The notes beneath the pieces are model-generated. The model saw only the letters and a list, made by a program, of their open reading frames with translations, did not search any database and had not been told where the DNA came from. Positions 25,598 to 35,251 of a DNA stretch of 64,000 nt are shown piece after piece (the first letter of the stretch is position 1; every line of letters starts with the position of its first letter). A program made the position numbers and the translations under genes. Source of the stretch: Marinobacter sp. SS13-12 (lineage in GTDB: Bacteria > Pseudomonadota > Gammaproteobacteria > Pseudomonadales > Oleiphilaceae); NCBI RefSeq assembly GCF_030227115.1, contig NZ_JASSUA010000001.1:2170001-2234000 (forward strand). The letters are read 5' to 3'.

Positions 25598-26959
25598 ATG
25601 CGTAACCATTTGGTCGCAGGTTTTACAGTGGCAATGCTCGGATTTTCCGGTAGTAGCGTCTACGCGAAGGTCAGTGAGTCCGAGGCCGAGCGGTTGGGCA
25701 ATGAACTCACCCCCGTTGGTGCAGAAAGAAAAGGCAATGGTTCTGGCAGTATTCCGGAGTGGACCGGCGGTCTGACAACACCACCGTCGGGCTGGAAGCA
25801 GGGGCAGGTGGAAATCAATCCATTTCCCCAGGATGAGCCCTTGTTCGTGATTTCCGCAGACAATGTGGATCTGTATCGCGATAAGCTCACAGATGGCCAC
25901 ATCCAGATGCTGAAGCAGTATGGCCCGGAGTTTGTAATGCCGGTTTACCAGACCCGCCGTACGGCGGCCTTTCCGGAGCATGTTTATGAAAAATCCCGGG
26001 AAAATGCACTGAGTGCCGAACTGCTCAGTAATGGTAACGGTGTGCGGGACACGATCATGACCAGTCCCTTCCCGATTCCGAACGATGGTCTTGAAGTAAT
26101 CTGGAATCACATTCTTCGTTATCGGGGCGAGGAACTTTCATTTCGCAGTTCCTCCGCGACCCCGCAGGTGAACGGTTCGTACAACCAGGTTGTAAACCAG
26201 TACGACTATTTTTTTGCCTACAGCCGCAAAGGGGCGGATCTAGAGGACATCGACAACAAGATCTTTTACCTGAAGACCGACACCATAGCGCCCTCCAGCC
26301 TGGCAGGGACCATCACCCTGGTGCACGAGACACTGGACCAGATTCGCTCGCCGCGTCTTGCCTGGCGGTATGACTCCGGTTCCCGGCGCCTGCGCAGGTC
26401 ACCAAACCTGGCCTATGAAACTGACCTGCCCAATTCCTCCTCTCTGAGGTCCGTTGATCAGAAAGACATGTACAACGGCGCTCCGAACCAGTACGACTGG
26501 GAGTTGAAAGGGAAGCGGGAAATGTTTGTCCCCTACAACGCTTACAAGCTTCATGATGAAGACGTCAGACCCGACGATGTCATTCGCCCGCAGCACATCA
26601 ATCAGCAGCTGGCGCGGTATGAACTGCATCGGGTATGGGTGGTGGAAGCCAAGCTGCGCACCGGTATCAGCCATATCTATTCCCGTCGTGTATTCTATGT
26701 TGACGAAGACAGCTGGCAGATTCTGGCCAGTGAGGAATATGACAGTGAGGGAGAGCTCTGGCGCGTATCCGAGGCTCACAATATCAGCTACTACAGTGAG
26801 CCGGTATTCTGGACTACTATGGAAATGACGTACGACCTCAAGGCGCAGCGTTACTATATTGATGGTCTGGATAACGGTTTCCCGGCCCTCGATTTCAATC
26901 CCGGCTTCCGCGGCAACCAGTTCTCGGCGTCAGCGGCCCGCAGGGCGGCTCGTCGCTGA
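25598..26959 (+). CDS. DUF1329 periplasmic/outer-membrane protein
   Basis: The 453-aa protein has a signal peptide (to about residue 23, VYAKV) and then the long LolA/LppX-like fold of the DUF1329 family, with family-typical LGNELTPVGAERKGN, IPEWTGGL, PNDGLEVIWNHILRYRG, and a late RRVFYVDEDSWQI-YDSEGELWR stretch. Such proteins are often encoded beside RND-type lipid exporters and DUF1302 proteins, but neither is present here. GGAGGTGGAAGG is a strong ribosome site. Probably binds a hydrophobic ligand in the envelope; this is inference. Confidence 0.85.
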   Translation: MRNHLVAGFTVAMLGFSGSSVYAKVSESEAERLGNELTPVGAERKGNGSGSIPEWTGGLTTPPSGWKQGQVEINPFPQDEPLFVISADNVDLYRDKLTDGHIQMLKQYGPEFVMPVYQTRRTAAFPEHVYEKSRENALSAELLSNGNGVRDTIMTSPFPIPNDGLEVIWNHILRYRGEELSFRSSSATPQVNGSYNQVVNQYDYFFAYSRKGADLEDIDNKIFYLKTDTIAPSSLAGTITLVHETLDQIRSPRLAWRYDSGSRRLRRSPNLAYETDLPNSSSLRSVDQKDMYNGAPNQYDWELKGKREMFVPYNAYKLHDEDVRPDDVIRPQHINQQLARYELHRVWVVEAKLRTGISHIYSRRVFYVDEDSWQILASEEYDSEGELWRVSEAHNISYYSEPVFWTTMEMTYDLKAQRYYIDGLDNGFPALDFNPGFRGNQFSASAARRAARR

Positions 26960-26967
26960 TAACCATG

Positions 26968-26999
26968 ATGGCCGGGGGACCTTTTGAATCCCCGGCCAT
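26968..26999 (+). terminator. hairpin between DUF1329 gene and fliT-like gene
   Basis: ATGGCCGGGG pairs with CCCCGGCCAT across a 12-nt loop. There is no T-run after it, so it is a weak or factor-assisted terminator, or only an mRNA stabiliser. Confidence 0.45.
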
Positions 27000-27034
27000 T
27001 GTCCGGGCCATACAGCGATACTGGAGATGCAGGT

Positions 27035-27361
27035 ATGTCGGTGCCGGAACAACTGGAAGCAGTGGATACCCTGGTGGAGCATCTGAAAACCGCTCTAGCG
27101 GAGAAAAACTGGGAAGAACTGTCGCGCCTGAGCAAATTGGTCAAGCCGACCATTGAACCGGTGATGACAGCCCTGGAAGCCGGAGAGCTGTCCCCGGAGC
27201 CGGTACGGGAACGGTTGGCAACCCTTCAGACCTATTGTGACCGTGCCAATATTTCGGCAAATGCGGCCAAGGCGGAAGCCCAGCAAGCGCTCAAGGAAGT
27301 GAATCAGAACCGAAGCGCGGCAAAAGCCTATCAGAACGTCTCTTCAAATCGTCCCAAATAG
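27035..27361 (+). CDS. FliT-like flagellar chaperone candidate
   Basis: The 108-aa helical protein lies directly before fleQ, the place where Pseudomonas has the small fliS/fliT-type genes. It contains LVEHLKTALAEKNWEELSRLSKLVKP, the kind of Trp-Glu-x-Leu helix common in FliT proteins, followed by an Ala/Gln-rich helix ending KAYQNV. I start it at the ATG at 27035, after GGAG; the longer frame has no ribosome site. FliT proteins escort the cap protein FliD. fliD is not in the window, so the call leans on position and helix pattern. Confidence 0.6.
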   Translation: MSVPEQLEAVDTLVEHLKTALAEKNWEELSRLSKLVKPTIEPVMTALEAGELSPEPVRERLATLQTYCDRANISANAAKAEAQQALKEVNQNRSAAKAYQNVSSNRPK

Positions 27362-27371
27362 CGTCATAAAA

Positions 27372-27400
27372 TTGACTCGGGCGCACTTACAGTCTTAAAT
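27372..27400 (+). promoter_or_regulatory. sigma-70 promoter of fleQ
   Basis: TTGACT (27372-27377), 17-nt spacer, TTAAAT (27395-27400), 34 nt before the fleQ start. This agrees with fleQ being the sigma-70-driven top of the flagellar cascade. Confidence 0.7.
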
Positions 27401-27434
27401 ACCGCTCACAAATCCCCGCAAGAGATTCGTTTGA

Positions 27435-28892
27435 ATGTCGAAGAATAATAAGGTGCTGGTGCTCAGCGAGGACGACTCCAGAAAGCGTGATATTGCCACC
27501 ATACTTGAGTTCATTGGCGAGGAAGACGTCGTGTTCGGTGAGGAGGCGTATGCACTGCTTGCCAGTGGCGATCCGGAAAAGCTGGATGAGATCTCTGCTG
27601 TCGTCGTCAACGGTGAAGACGCCGGGGTGCGCAAGACTGTCTCGGTGGTCTGTGAGGCCACTGTGGGCGTGCCTGTGTTGATGATCGGGTACCCGGACCT
27701 CAAGCAGTTGTCAGAAGATCAGGCCAGTCGGGTTATTGCCCGCATGGAGTGGCCCCTTAACTACACCAAGTTTGTGGATTCCATGTATCGCGCCCAGGTC
27801 TACCGTGACCAGTTTTCGCGGTCGCGTGAGCGTGTCCAGCAGCGTGGATTGCAGCTGTTCCGCAGCCTGGTGGGTACCAGCCGCAAGGTGCAATCTGTGC
27901 GCCAGTTGATGGAGCAGGTGGCAGACAAGGATGTGAGCGTGCTGATTACCGGCGAATCCGGTACCGGTAAAGAAGTGGTGGCTCGCAATCTGCATTACCA
28001 TTCTGCCCGACGGGACAAGCCCTTCGTCCCGGTCAACTGTGGCGCTATACCTGCAGAGCTGCTGGAAAGTGAGCTGTTCGGCCATGAGAAAGGTGCCTTT
28101 ACCGGGGCGATTACCGCCCGTGTTGGCCGGTTTGAGCTCGCCGAAGGTGGCACTCTGTTCCTCGATGAAATTGGCGATATGCCCCTGAACATGCAGGTGA
28201 AGATACTGCGGGTATTGCAGGAGCGCACCTACGAGCGGGTGGGCAGCAACCGCACCCAGTCCGCCGATGTGCGGGTAATTGCGGCAACCCACAAGATTCT
28301 CGAAGACATGATCGAAAACGGCGATTTCCGGGAAGATCTGTACTATCGCCTGAACGTCTTCCCCATTGAGATGCCGGCCCTGCGGGAACGGGTAGAAGAC
28401 ATCCCGCTGCTGATCAATGAATTGATCTCCCGTATGGAGAAAGAGAAGCGTGGCTCACTGCGGTTGAATTCCGCTGCGATCATGAGCCTGTGTCGCCACG
28501 ACTGGCCGGGTAACGTGCGGGAGCTGGCGAACCTGGTGGAGCGGTTGGCGATCATGAATCCGTACGGGGTCATCGGGGTGCAGGAGCTGCCCAAGAAGTT
28601 CCGCTACGTGGACGACTACGATGAAAACCGGCCGGTCGAGGATTCGGGGATGCCCTCCAATATTCCGGGGCTGGTGGGGCTGGATGCACCGGCCCTGTTA
28701 CCAGTGAACGGTATCGATCTGAAGGACTACCTCTCCAACCTTGAGAAGCAGCTGATCCAGCAGGCACTGGACGAGGCCGGTGGGGTAGTGGCCCGGGCGG
28801 CGGAGAAATTGCGCATTCGGCGGACGACGCTGGTGGAGAAGGTGCGAAAGTATGGGCTCCGGGATGAGGATGAAGAGGCCGGGGAAGGTTGA
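27435..28892 (+). CDS. fleQ: master flagellar regulator FleQ
   Basis: FleQ is the sigma-54-dependent enhancer-binding protein that starts the polar flagellar cascade and responds to c-di-GMP and FleN. The 485-aa protein has an N-terminal receiver-like domain (1-120) in which the phospho-acceptor position reads VVVNGED, so it cannot be phosphorylated in the normal way. An AAA+ domain follows, with GESGTGK (173-179) and the sigma-54-contacting GAFTGA (from 220), then a Fis-type helix-turn-helix ([21 protein letters not shown]). A terminator follows it, so fleSR are transcribed separately. Confidence 0.95.
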   Translation: MSKNNKVLVLSEDDSRKRDIATILEFIGEEDVVFGEEAYALLASGDPEKLDEISAVVVNGEDAGVRKTVSVVCEATVGVPVLMIGYPDLKQLSEDQASRVIARMEWPLNYTKFVDSMYRAQVYRDQFSRSRERVQQRGLQLFRSLVGTSRKVQSVRQLMEQVADKDVSVLITGESGTGKEVVARNLHYHSARRDKPFVPVNCGAIPAELLESELFGHEKGAFTGAITARVGRFELAEGGTLFLDEIGDMPLNMQVKILRVLQERTYERVGSNRTQSADVRVIAATHKILEDMIENGDFREDLYYRLNVFPIEMPALRERVEDIPLLINELISRMEKEKRGSLRLNSAAIMSLCRHDWPGNVRELANLVERLAIMNPYGVIGVQELPKKFRYVDDYDENRPVEDSGMPSNIPGLVGLDAPALLPVNGIDLKDYLSNLEKQLIQQALDEAGGVVARAAEKLRIRRTTLVEKVRKYGLRDEDEEAGEG

Positions 28893-28941
28893 CGGCTGCA
28901 CGCCTCTAACTGTGGAGGAGCCCTCCCAGCACTATGTTTCA

Positions 28942-28990
28942 AACGGCGTCAAAGGTTTGTAACCTTCGGCGCCGTTGTTGTTTTCGGGTG
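28942..28990 (+). terminator. terminator after fleQ
   Basis: The arms AACGGCG and CGCCGTT, with an inner AAGG/CCTT pairing, are followed by a T-rich tail (GTTGTTGTTTTC). Confidence 0.75.
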
Positions 28991-29057
28991 ACGTAAACCC
29001 GTCATCTGTCCATTCTTTGATTTTCCTTCCTGTTGAAATATAAGCAAAAAGTAAAGT

Positions 29058-29073
29058 TGGCACGGTGCTGGCT
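29058..29073 (+). promoter_or_regulatory. sigma-54 promoter of fleSR
   Basis: TGGCACGGTGCTGGCT keeps the -24 GG and -12 GC at exact spacing and matches TGGCACG-N4-TTGCW at all but one fixed position. It lies 68 nt before the fleS start, fitting known FleQ control of fleSR. Confidence 0.85.
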
Positions 29074-29140
29074 TAGGTCTGCCCAAACGATCCATCCGAT
29101 TGGTACGGGCCGGAGTTTGGTCCGGTCAGAGGGCGAGTTT

Positions 29141-30445
29141 ATGAGTCAGTTGCAGTTTGTTGGTTTGTCGTCGGCGAAGAAGCCTTTAGCCAATAGGAAG
29201 CCTTTAGCCACTGAAGGGCCTTCAGCCAATGCGGCGGCGGATGTCAATGACAAGGTGACGGCGTTGTTCCCGGAGCAGGATGATGAGGCTGTGGGTACGG
29301 CGCTGGATCTGTTCAATCAGATGTCCCGGCAGATTACTGATTCCTATCGCACGCTGGAATCCCGTGTTAACCAGTTGTCCGGGGAGTTGTCTGCAGAGTC
29401 GCAGCAGCGCCAGGCGGAGCTGGAGCAGAAGGAGGAGTTGGCGGACCGGCTTTCCACGTTGCTTCATGCGCTTCCTGCCGGCGTGGTGGTACTCGACAGC
29501 CAGGGTGTGGTGACGCAGACCAATCCGGCAGCAATCACCCTGCTCGGTGAGCCCCTTGACGGTGAGCGCTGGGTGGATGTCATTCGTCGCTGTTTTGCAC
29601 CCCGGCGGGATGACGGCCATGAGGTGTCGCTGAAGGATGGCCGCCGGGTGAGTATTGAAATCCGTACCATGGAGAACCAGCCAGGACAGTTGATCCTGCT
29701 GACGGATCTGACAGAGACCCGTCATCTCCAGGCCCAGTTGGCCCATGCCCAGCGCCTGTCGGCCATGGGCAAGATGGTAGCGTCGCTGGCTCACCAGATT
29801 CGCACGCCGCTTTCCGCCGCCATCCTGTATGGCGGGCACCTTGGCCAGGACGATCTGGATGAGGAGATGCGCCAGCGTTGCGCTTCCCGCTTGATGTCCC
29901 GTCTGACGCATCTTGAGCAGCAGGTTCGCGACATGCTGATTTTCGCCCGCGGCGAGACCCGGCTGGCGGAGGAGCTGTCTGCTCCTGCGCTGGTCCAGGC
30001 GCTGGCGTCGGCGCTGGACGGGCTGAAACTGCCTTCCGGCGTGGCCGTGGAGCTGGACAGCCAGGCGGACAACGAGGCGCTGATGTGTAACCGCGATGCC
30101 CTGGTCGGCGCGTGTACCAACCTGGTGAATAACAGCGTGGAAGCTGGCGCAACGACAGTCACAGTTGCCATTGCTTCTGCCAACGGCGAACTGTTGGTTC
30201 GGATCGCCGATAACGGCCCCGGGTTTGCTCCGGAACAGGCCAGTCAGCTTCTGGAAGCTTTCTATACCACCAAGTCGCACGGCACGGGGCTCGGGCTGGC
30301 GGTTGTCCAGGCTGTTGTGAAAGCGCACCAGGGCCGGTTTGCTATTGAGGCGCCCTCCGAGGGGGGCGCTGTGGCAACCATTTCGCTACCGTTGCTGCGT
30401 TCGCTGTCGGCCGGTGGCCTGCATTCGCAAGCAAAAAAAGCATAA
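29141..30445 (+). CDS. fleS: flagellar sensor histidine kinase FleS
   Basis: FleS phosphorylates FleR to switch on the hook and rod genes. The 434-aa soluble kinase has a variable N-terminus, a coiled segment, a PAS domain (about 105-190, starting near LLHALPAGVVVLD), the H-box AHQIRTPL (His218) and an ATPase domain with NNSVEAG, DNGPGF and GTGLGLAVV. The ATG at 29141 is chosen because it follows GGCGAGTTT and the longer frame crosses the sigma-54 promoter. Residues 14-30 are encoded by three imperfect 18-bp tandem units. fleR follows 16 nt later. Confidence 0.93.
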   Translation: MSQLQFVGLSSAKKPLANRKPLATEGPSANAAADVNDKVTALFPEQDDEAVGTALDLFNQMSRQITDSYRTLESRVNQLSGELSAESQQRQAELEQKEELADRLSTLLHALPAGVVVLDSQGVVTQTNPAAITLLGEPLDGERWVDVIRRCFAPRRDDGHEVSLKDGRRVSIEIRTMENQPGQLILLTDLTETRHLQAQLAHAQRLSAMGKMVASLAHQIRTPLSAAILYGGHLGQDDLDEEMRQRCASRLMSRLTHLEQQVRDMLIFARGETRLAEELSAPALVQALASALDGLKLPSGVAVELDSQADNEALMCNRDALVGACTNLVNNSVEAGATTVTVAIASANGELLVRIADNGPGFAPEQASQLLEAFYTTKSHGTGLGLAVVQAVVKAHQGRFAIEAPSEGGAVATISLPLLRSLSAGGLHSQAKKA

Positions 30446-30461
30446 CTGACCGGAGGCAATC

Positions 30462-31916
30462 ATGGCCAAAGCCCAAATTCTGATCGTTGAAGATGACCAC
30501 GATCTGCGTGAAGCGCTGGTGACCACGCTGGAGCTGGCGAAGTTCCGGGTGCGCGAAGCCGCCGATGCCGGGCAGGCGTTGGCGCAACTGGCCGAGTCAC
30601 CGGTGGACATGGTCGTCAGTGACGTGAATATGCCCGGTATGTCCGGCCATGACCTGCTGCATGAGATACAGAGGTTGTACCCCGGGTTGCCGACCATGCT
30701 GATTACCGCGTACGGCCAGATCAGCCACGCAGTTTCCGCCATGCAGGCGGGCGCCATTGACTACCTGGTGAAGCCGTTCGAGCCCGCCGTGCTGGTGGAC
30801 GCCGTCAGCAAGGTCGTGGGTGGCGGCCGCCAGAAAGGTGGCGATCAGCCGGTAGCGGAAGACCCCATTAGCAAGCGCATGTTCCAGTTGGCTACGAAGG
30901 TGGCGGCCAGCGATTCAACGGTGATGATTTCCGGCGAGAGTGGTACCGGTAAAGAAGTGCTGGCGCGCTATATTCACCAGCAATCGCCCCGGTCCGAACA
31001 GCCTTTCGTCGCCATTAACTGCGCGGCGATTCCCGAGAACATGCTGGAAGCCATCCTGTTCGGCCATGAGAAGGGCGCCTTCACCGGCGCTGTTGCATCA
31101 TCGCCCGGCAAGTTTGAGCAGGCCAACGGCGGTACCATTCTGCTGGACGAAATTTCGGAAATGGATCTGAGCCTGCAATCCAAATTACTGCGAGTGTTGC
31201 AGGAACGTGAAGTGGAGCGGGTGGGCGGACGCAAGACCATTGTGCTGGACGTGAGGGTGATCGCCACTACCAACCGGGACCTGTCCGACCATGTCCGGGA
31301 AGGCAAGTTCCGCGAAGACCTTTATTATCGGCTGACGGTATTTCCCATGCACTGGCAGCCACTGCGCGAGCGCACACTGGACATCATGCCCCTGGCCACT
31401 GCTTTGCTCAAGGCTCATTGCCGCAAGATGAAGCTTACAGGCGTGACTTTTGCGCCAGACGCCAGGAACGCCCTGATGGCACACCTGTGGCCCGGCAATG
31501 TTCGCGAACTGGATAACGCTATCCAGCGCGCACTGGTGCTGCACCAGGGTAACGTGATTCATGCCGGCGACCTGTGTCTGGAACTGGGTATTACCGGGCG
31601 GATGGACAGCGGTTCAGCCCCTGTCACGCCCGGGCAGGTTGCGCTCGAACCGCCTTCCGGAGCAGTTGCTCAGACAGGCGAGGAGACGGCTGATCAATCC
31701 ACCGGGCAGGGCTTTGAGGATCTGGCTTCAACGTCTCTTGGTGACGAGGTTCGCCAGCGTGAATTCCGGATCATAATCCAGGCCCTGAAAAAGGAACGTG
31801 GCCGTCGTAACCGGGCTGCGGAACAGCTGGGCATAAGCCCCCGCACGCTCAGATACAAACTGGCCCAGATGCGCGATGCGGGCATTGATCTGGACGCCGA
31901 GCTGGCCGCCGCCTGA
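30462..31916 (+). CDS. fleR: sigma-54 response regulator FleR
   Basis: FleR activates sigma-54 promoters for later flagellar genes. The 484-aa protein has a complete receiver (Asp54 in VVSDVNMPG, Lys in YLVKPFE), an AAA+ domain with GESGTGKE and GAFTGA, and a Fis-type DNA-binding end (NRAAEQLGISPRTLRYKLAQM). A Gly/Pro/Glu-rich linker separates the last two. It shares its promoter with fleS and is followed by a strong terminator. Confidence 0.95.
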   Translation: MAKAQILIVEDDHDLREALVTTLELAKFRVREAADAGQALAQLAESPVDMVVSDVNMPGMSGHDLLHEIQRLYPGLPTMLITAYGQISHAVSAMQAGAIDYLVKPFEPAVLVDAVSKVVGGGRQKGGDQPVAEDPISKRMFQLATKVAASDSTVMISGESGTGKEVLARYIHQQSPRSEQPFVAINCAAIPENMLEAILFGHEKGAFTGAVASSPGKFEQANGGTILLDEISEMDLSLQSKLLRVLQEREVERVGGRKTIVLDVRVIATTNRDLSDHVREGKFREDLYYRLTVFPMHWQPLRERTLDIMPLATALLKAHCRKMKLTGVTFAPDARNALMAHLWPGNVRELDNAIQRALVLHQGNVIHAGDLCLELGITGRMDSGSAPVTPGQVALEPPSGAVAQTGEETADQSTGQGFEDLASTSLGDEVRQREFRIIIQALKKERGRRNRAAEQLGISPRTLRYKLAQMRDAGIDLDAELAAA

Positions 31917-31939
31917 ATCCCGTCAGGCACTCCTTCGTG

Positions 31940-31963
31940 CGGCACCTTCGGGTGCCGTTTTTT
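31940..31963 (+). terminator. rho-independent terminator of fleSR
   Basis: CGGCACC-TTCG-GGTGCCG hairpin with a stable UUCG tetraloop, followed by six T residues. Confidence 0.95.
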
Positions 31964-32049
31964 ATGGGCTCGTCAAAAGACTGTCGTTGTCTTGCGCCTT
32001 CCTGCCAGAAAGTTCATTAACTTAATGAAAATAAAGCAATAAATAATAT

Positions 32050-32065
32050 TGGCCTGTGGTTTGCT
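32050..32065 (+). promoter_or_regulatory. sigma-54 promoter of the fliE operon
   Basis: TGGCCTGTGGTTTGCT has TGGC at -24 and TTGCT at -12 with correct spacing, 69 nt before fliE. Confidence 0.85.
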
Positions 32066-32133
32066 TTAACTCCGGAAAGCGATATCCAGTTCAATGGCTT
32101 GCCCGCTACAGGGGCGGTCCGGGAGAGTGAATC

Positions 32134-32502
32134 ATGGTTCAACGTGCTGACATCAACAGTGTTCTGTCCGAAATCCGCAATATGCGCTCGCAGATGATGG
32201 AGAATCAGCGGGTTGAGCAGGATAACAATATCCGCGGTCGGATAGATGGGCCCTCCCGGGTGCAGGAAACCCCTGAAACCCCGAAATTCAGTGACATGCT
32301 CAGCCAGGCCGTAGGGTCAGTGAACGAGTTGCAGCAGTCGTCCAATGATCTCAAGACGGCTTACGATATGGGCGATCCAAATGTGGATATTACCCGTGTC
32401 ATGATTGCGTCCGAAAAGGCGTCCATTTCCTTCGAGGCACTCACCCAGGTACGTAACCGGGTGGTCAAGGCCTACGAAGACATCATGAATATGCCGGTTT
32501 GA
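32134..32502 (+). CDS. fliE: flagellar hook-basal body protein FliE
   Basis: FliE is the small export-apparatus/rod junction protein that links the MS ring to the rod. The 122-aa sequence has the FliE C-terminal half: [32 protein letters not shown], then [34 protein letters not shown]. Length is usual. It is the first gene of the fliEFGHIJ unit and sits behind a sigma-54 site; fliF starts 16 nt later. Confidence 0.95.
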   Translation: MVQRADINSVLSEIRNMRSQMMENQRVEQDNNIRGRIDGPSRVQETPETPKFSDMLSQAVGSVNELQQSSNDLKTAYDMGDPNVDITRVMIASEKASISFEALTQVRNRVVKAYEDIMNMPV

Positions 32503-32517
32503 TAGCGGAGCGGACCC

Positions 32518-34218
32518 ATGGCCAGTTTACCTGCCGAAACCTCATCCTCGAATATGCCCGCAGCGCGTGGTGACGATACCGGCGAAAGCCGTAGTGATCT
32601 GATATTCGGGTTCAACAGGCTCAACCTGCTGCGACAGGTGGGACTGATGGTGGGGCTTGCCGCCAGTGTTGCCCTCGGTGTTGCCGTGGTTCTCTGGGCG
32701 CAGGAACCCAACTACCAGCCGGTGGTGGGGGATATGTCCGGGTACAACCCTCAGGACGTCACCACCATTCTTGACGCCAACGGTATTGACTACCGCATGG
32801 AGCCACGCACCGGCGCTTTGCTGGTGCCCTCGGATGAGGTCTATAACGCCCGCCTGAAGCTGGCGGCCGAGGGTGTGACAGACGAGCAGACGATGGGTTA
32901 CGAGCTGTTGGACCAGGATCGCGGTCTGGGCACCTCCCAGTTCATGGAAACCATCAGCTTCCGCCGGGGCCTGGAAGGGGAACTGGCGCGAACCATTGGC
33001 AGCATGCGCACGGTTCGTGCGGCACGGGTTCACCTTGCAATCCCCGAGCGCTCCGTGTTTGTCCGTGACGCCCGCACGCCGACTGCCTCTGTTTTTCTGG
33101 AAGTGGTCGCAGGCCGCCGTCTGGAGCACGAACAGATTGCCTCGATTGTGAACCTGGTCGCCGGCAGCATTCCGGAAATGTCCAAGGACAATGTCACCGT
33201 GGTTGACCAGAGTGGAAACCTGCTCACCGGTCGCGATGACGGCGGCGACAGTCGTCAGATGGAAGACCAGTACGATTACACTGCACGCGTTGAGGACCGC
33301 CTGACCCGTCGGGTTGCCTCTCTGGTGCGCCCCGTGGTCGGAGACGGGCGGTTCCGCGCCGAAGTGACGGCAGACCTTGATTTTTCTTCGGTGGAACAGG
33401 CCGAGGAGCTTTTCAATCCTGAACAACAGGCAGTGCGAAGTGAACGCCAGATGTCCGAGCGTCGTGCTGCTGGCGGTACCGGTGGCATTCCCGGTGCTCT
33501 GTCCAACCAGCCGCCGGCCCAGGCAACCGTCCCGGAGCAGGCCAATGGTGGCGACGAGGGCGAGGCACAGGCGCCGCCGGTGAATGTGCGTGAGGAGTCC
33601 ACCCGTAACTACGAGATGGACCGCACGGTCAGCTACGTGCGCCAGGAACTGGGCCGGGTAAAACGATTGTCTGTAGCCCTCGCCGTGGATGACATGAAAG
33701 TAGTGGATCCCCAGACCGGAGAGGTCAGCTACGAACCCTGGCCTGAGCAGGAGCTGCAGCGCCTGACCATGCTGGTGCGTGACGCTGTTGGTTATTCTGC
33801 GGCCCGGGGAGACAGTGTTACGGTCATGAATACAGCCTTCGCAGCCCAGGAGCAGGTGGAATTCGAAGCGCCGGGATTCTGGGAGCAGCCCTGGTTCTGG
33901 GACCTGATGAAGCAGGTACTGGCAGGACTCGTGATCCTGGTGCTGGTGTTGGGATTGTTGCGCCCGACCCTGAAGAGTCTCTCTGGTGGCGGTCGCAACG
34001 AACGTCGGGGCGATTCTGGTGAAGACGGTTACGAAGGCCTGGATGGCATTGAGGGTGGCGACGCCCTGCGGGAGGCCATGCACTCGCAGGACGATCTGCT
34101 TTTGCCCGGGGCAACAGACAGCTATGATAGGCAGCTTAATGCACTGAAAGGCCTGATTGCGGAAGACCCCGCCCGGGTCTCCCAGGTGATGCGCCAGTGG
34201 GTGAATGTTGATGACTGA
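32518..34218 (+). CDS. fliF: flagellar MS-ring protein FliF
   Basis: FliF forms the membrane-embedded MS ring. The 566-aa protein has a first membrane helix (40-60), ring-building motifs including the signature ETISFRRGLEGELARTIG and VRAARVHLAIPERSVF, a disordered Gly/Pro-rich periplasmic loop (about 305-365), a second membrane helix (about 466-484) and a cytoplasmic C-terminus that binds FliG. Its stop overlaps the fliG start region, so translation is likely coupled. Confidence 0.96.
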   Translation: MASLPAETSSSNMPAARGDDTGESRSDLIFGFNRLNLLRQVGLMVGLAASVALGVAVVLWAQEPNYQPVVGDMSGYNPQDVTTILDANGIDYRMEPRTGALLVPSDEVYNARLKLAAEGVTDEQTMGYELLDQDRGLGTSQFMETISFRRGLEGELARTIGSMRTVRAARVHLAIPERSVFVRDARTPTASVFLEVVAGRRLEHEQIASIVNLVAGSIPEMSKDNVTVVDQSGNLLTGRDDGGDSRQMEDQYDYTARVEDRLTRRVASLVRPVVGDGRFRAEVTADLDFSSVEQAEELFNPEQQAVRSERQMSERRAAGGTGGIPGALSNQPPAQATVPEQANGGDEGEAQAPPVNVREESTRNYEMDRTVSYVRQELGRVKRLSVALAVDDMKVVDPQTGEVSYEPWPEQELQRLTMLVRDAVGYSAARGDSVTVMNTAFAAQEQVEFEAPGFWEQPWFWDLMKQVLAGLVILVLVLGLLRPTLKSLSGGGRNERRGDSGEDGYEGLDGIEGGDALREAMHSQDDLLLPGATDSYDRQLNALKGLIAEDPARVSQVMRQWVNVDD

Positions 34219-35251
34219 TGAGAACAACCGCCAGCCTGAGGCGCCGCAAAAGCTCCAGCGGAAAATTCCGCGGGTAGAACAGGCGGCGATCCTGCTGATG
34301 TCACTTGGCGAAAACGACGCTGCCGAAGTGCTCAAGCACATGGGCCCGAAAGAGGTGCAGCGGGTTGGCGTGGCCATGGCCCAGATGAAGGATGTCAGCA
34401 AGGATGACGTTACCTTTGTGCTGAACCAGTTTGTCGAGGCCGTCGGCGGCCAGACTGGTCTGGGCGTTGGCAACGATGAATACATCCGCACCATGCTTAC
34501 CCAGGCCCTGGGTGACGATAAGGCCTCCAGCCTGATTGACCGGATTCTTATTGGTGGCAACACCACCGGCCTGGATACCCTGAAGTGGATGGAGCCCCGT
34601 GCCGTCGGGGACATCATTCGCTATGAGCACCCTCAGATCCAGGCCATTGTTATCTCCTATCTTGATCCGGACCAGGCTGCCGAAATCCTCGGCACTCTCG
34701 ACGACAAGGTGCGCCTGGATGTGATGATGCGGGTGGCATCCCTGGAAAGTATCCAGCCACAGGCACTCCAGGAGTTGAACGACATCCTCGAGAAGCAGTT
34801 CTCCGGTGGCTCCGCGGCCCAGACCAGCCGCATTGGCGGCGTCAAGCGCGCTGCCGATATCATGAACTTCATGGACCGCAGTATTGAGGGCGGCCTGATG
34901 GATTCCATCAAGGATATGGACCCGGATCTCGCGTCCACAATTGAAGACCTGATGTTCGTCTTCGACAATCTGAAGGACATTGACGACCGGGGTATTCAGG
35001 CACTGCTCAGAGAAGTGTCCTCGGAGGTGCTGGTCGTGGCGCTCAAGGGTGCCGACGACGGTGTCCAGGAAAAAATCTTCAAGAACATGTCCAAGCGCGC
35101 TGCCGAACTGCTGCAGGATGATCTGGAGGCCAAGGGGCCGGTGCGTGTCAGTGAAGTGGAGTCGGCACAGAAAGACATTATCACTATTGCCCGCCGCATG
35201 GCAGAAGCCGGTGAAATCACCCTCGGCGGTGCTGGCGAAGAAATGATGTGA
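34211..35251 (+). CDS. fliG: flagellar motor switch protein FliG
   Basis: FliG sits on the MS ring and takes torque from the stators. The 346-aa product shows the N-terminal FliF-binding part (RVEQAAILLMSLGENDAAEVLKHMGPKEVQ), the middle FliM-binding domain with ALQELNDILEKQF, and the C-terminal torque domain with the charged VFDNLKDIDDRGIQ and SKRAAELLQDDLEAKGPVRV helices. I prefer the ATG at 34211, because GGGTGA lies 6 nt upstream, over the ATG at 34205. It overlaps fliF by 8 nt. Confidence 0.95.
   Translation: MTDENNRQPEAPQKLQRKIPRVEQAAILLMSLGENDAAEVLKHMGPKEVQRVGVAMAQMKDVSKDDVTFVLNQFVEAVGGQTGLGVGNDEYIRTMLTQALGDDKASSLIDRILIGGNTTGLDTLKWMEPRAVGDIIRYEHPQIQAIVISYLDPDQAAEILGTLDDKVRLDVMMRVASLESIQPQALQELNDILEKQFSGGSAAQTSRIGGVKRAADIMNFMDRSIEGGLMDSIKDMDPDLASTIEDLMFVFDNLKDIDDRGIQALLREVSSEVLVVALKGADDGVQEKIFKNMSKRAAELLQDDLEAKGPVRVSEVESAQKDIITIARRMAEAGEITLGGAGEEMM

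Noticed and set aside
32542..34617. 691-aa minus-strand ORF opposite fliF and fliG
   Set aside because: It is antisense to two clear flagellar genes and arises from the strong third-position GC bias; no family motif is seen.
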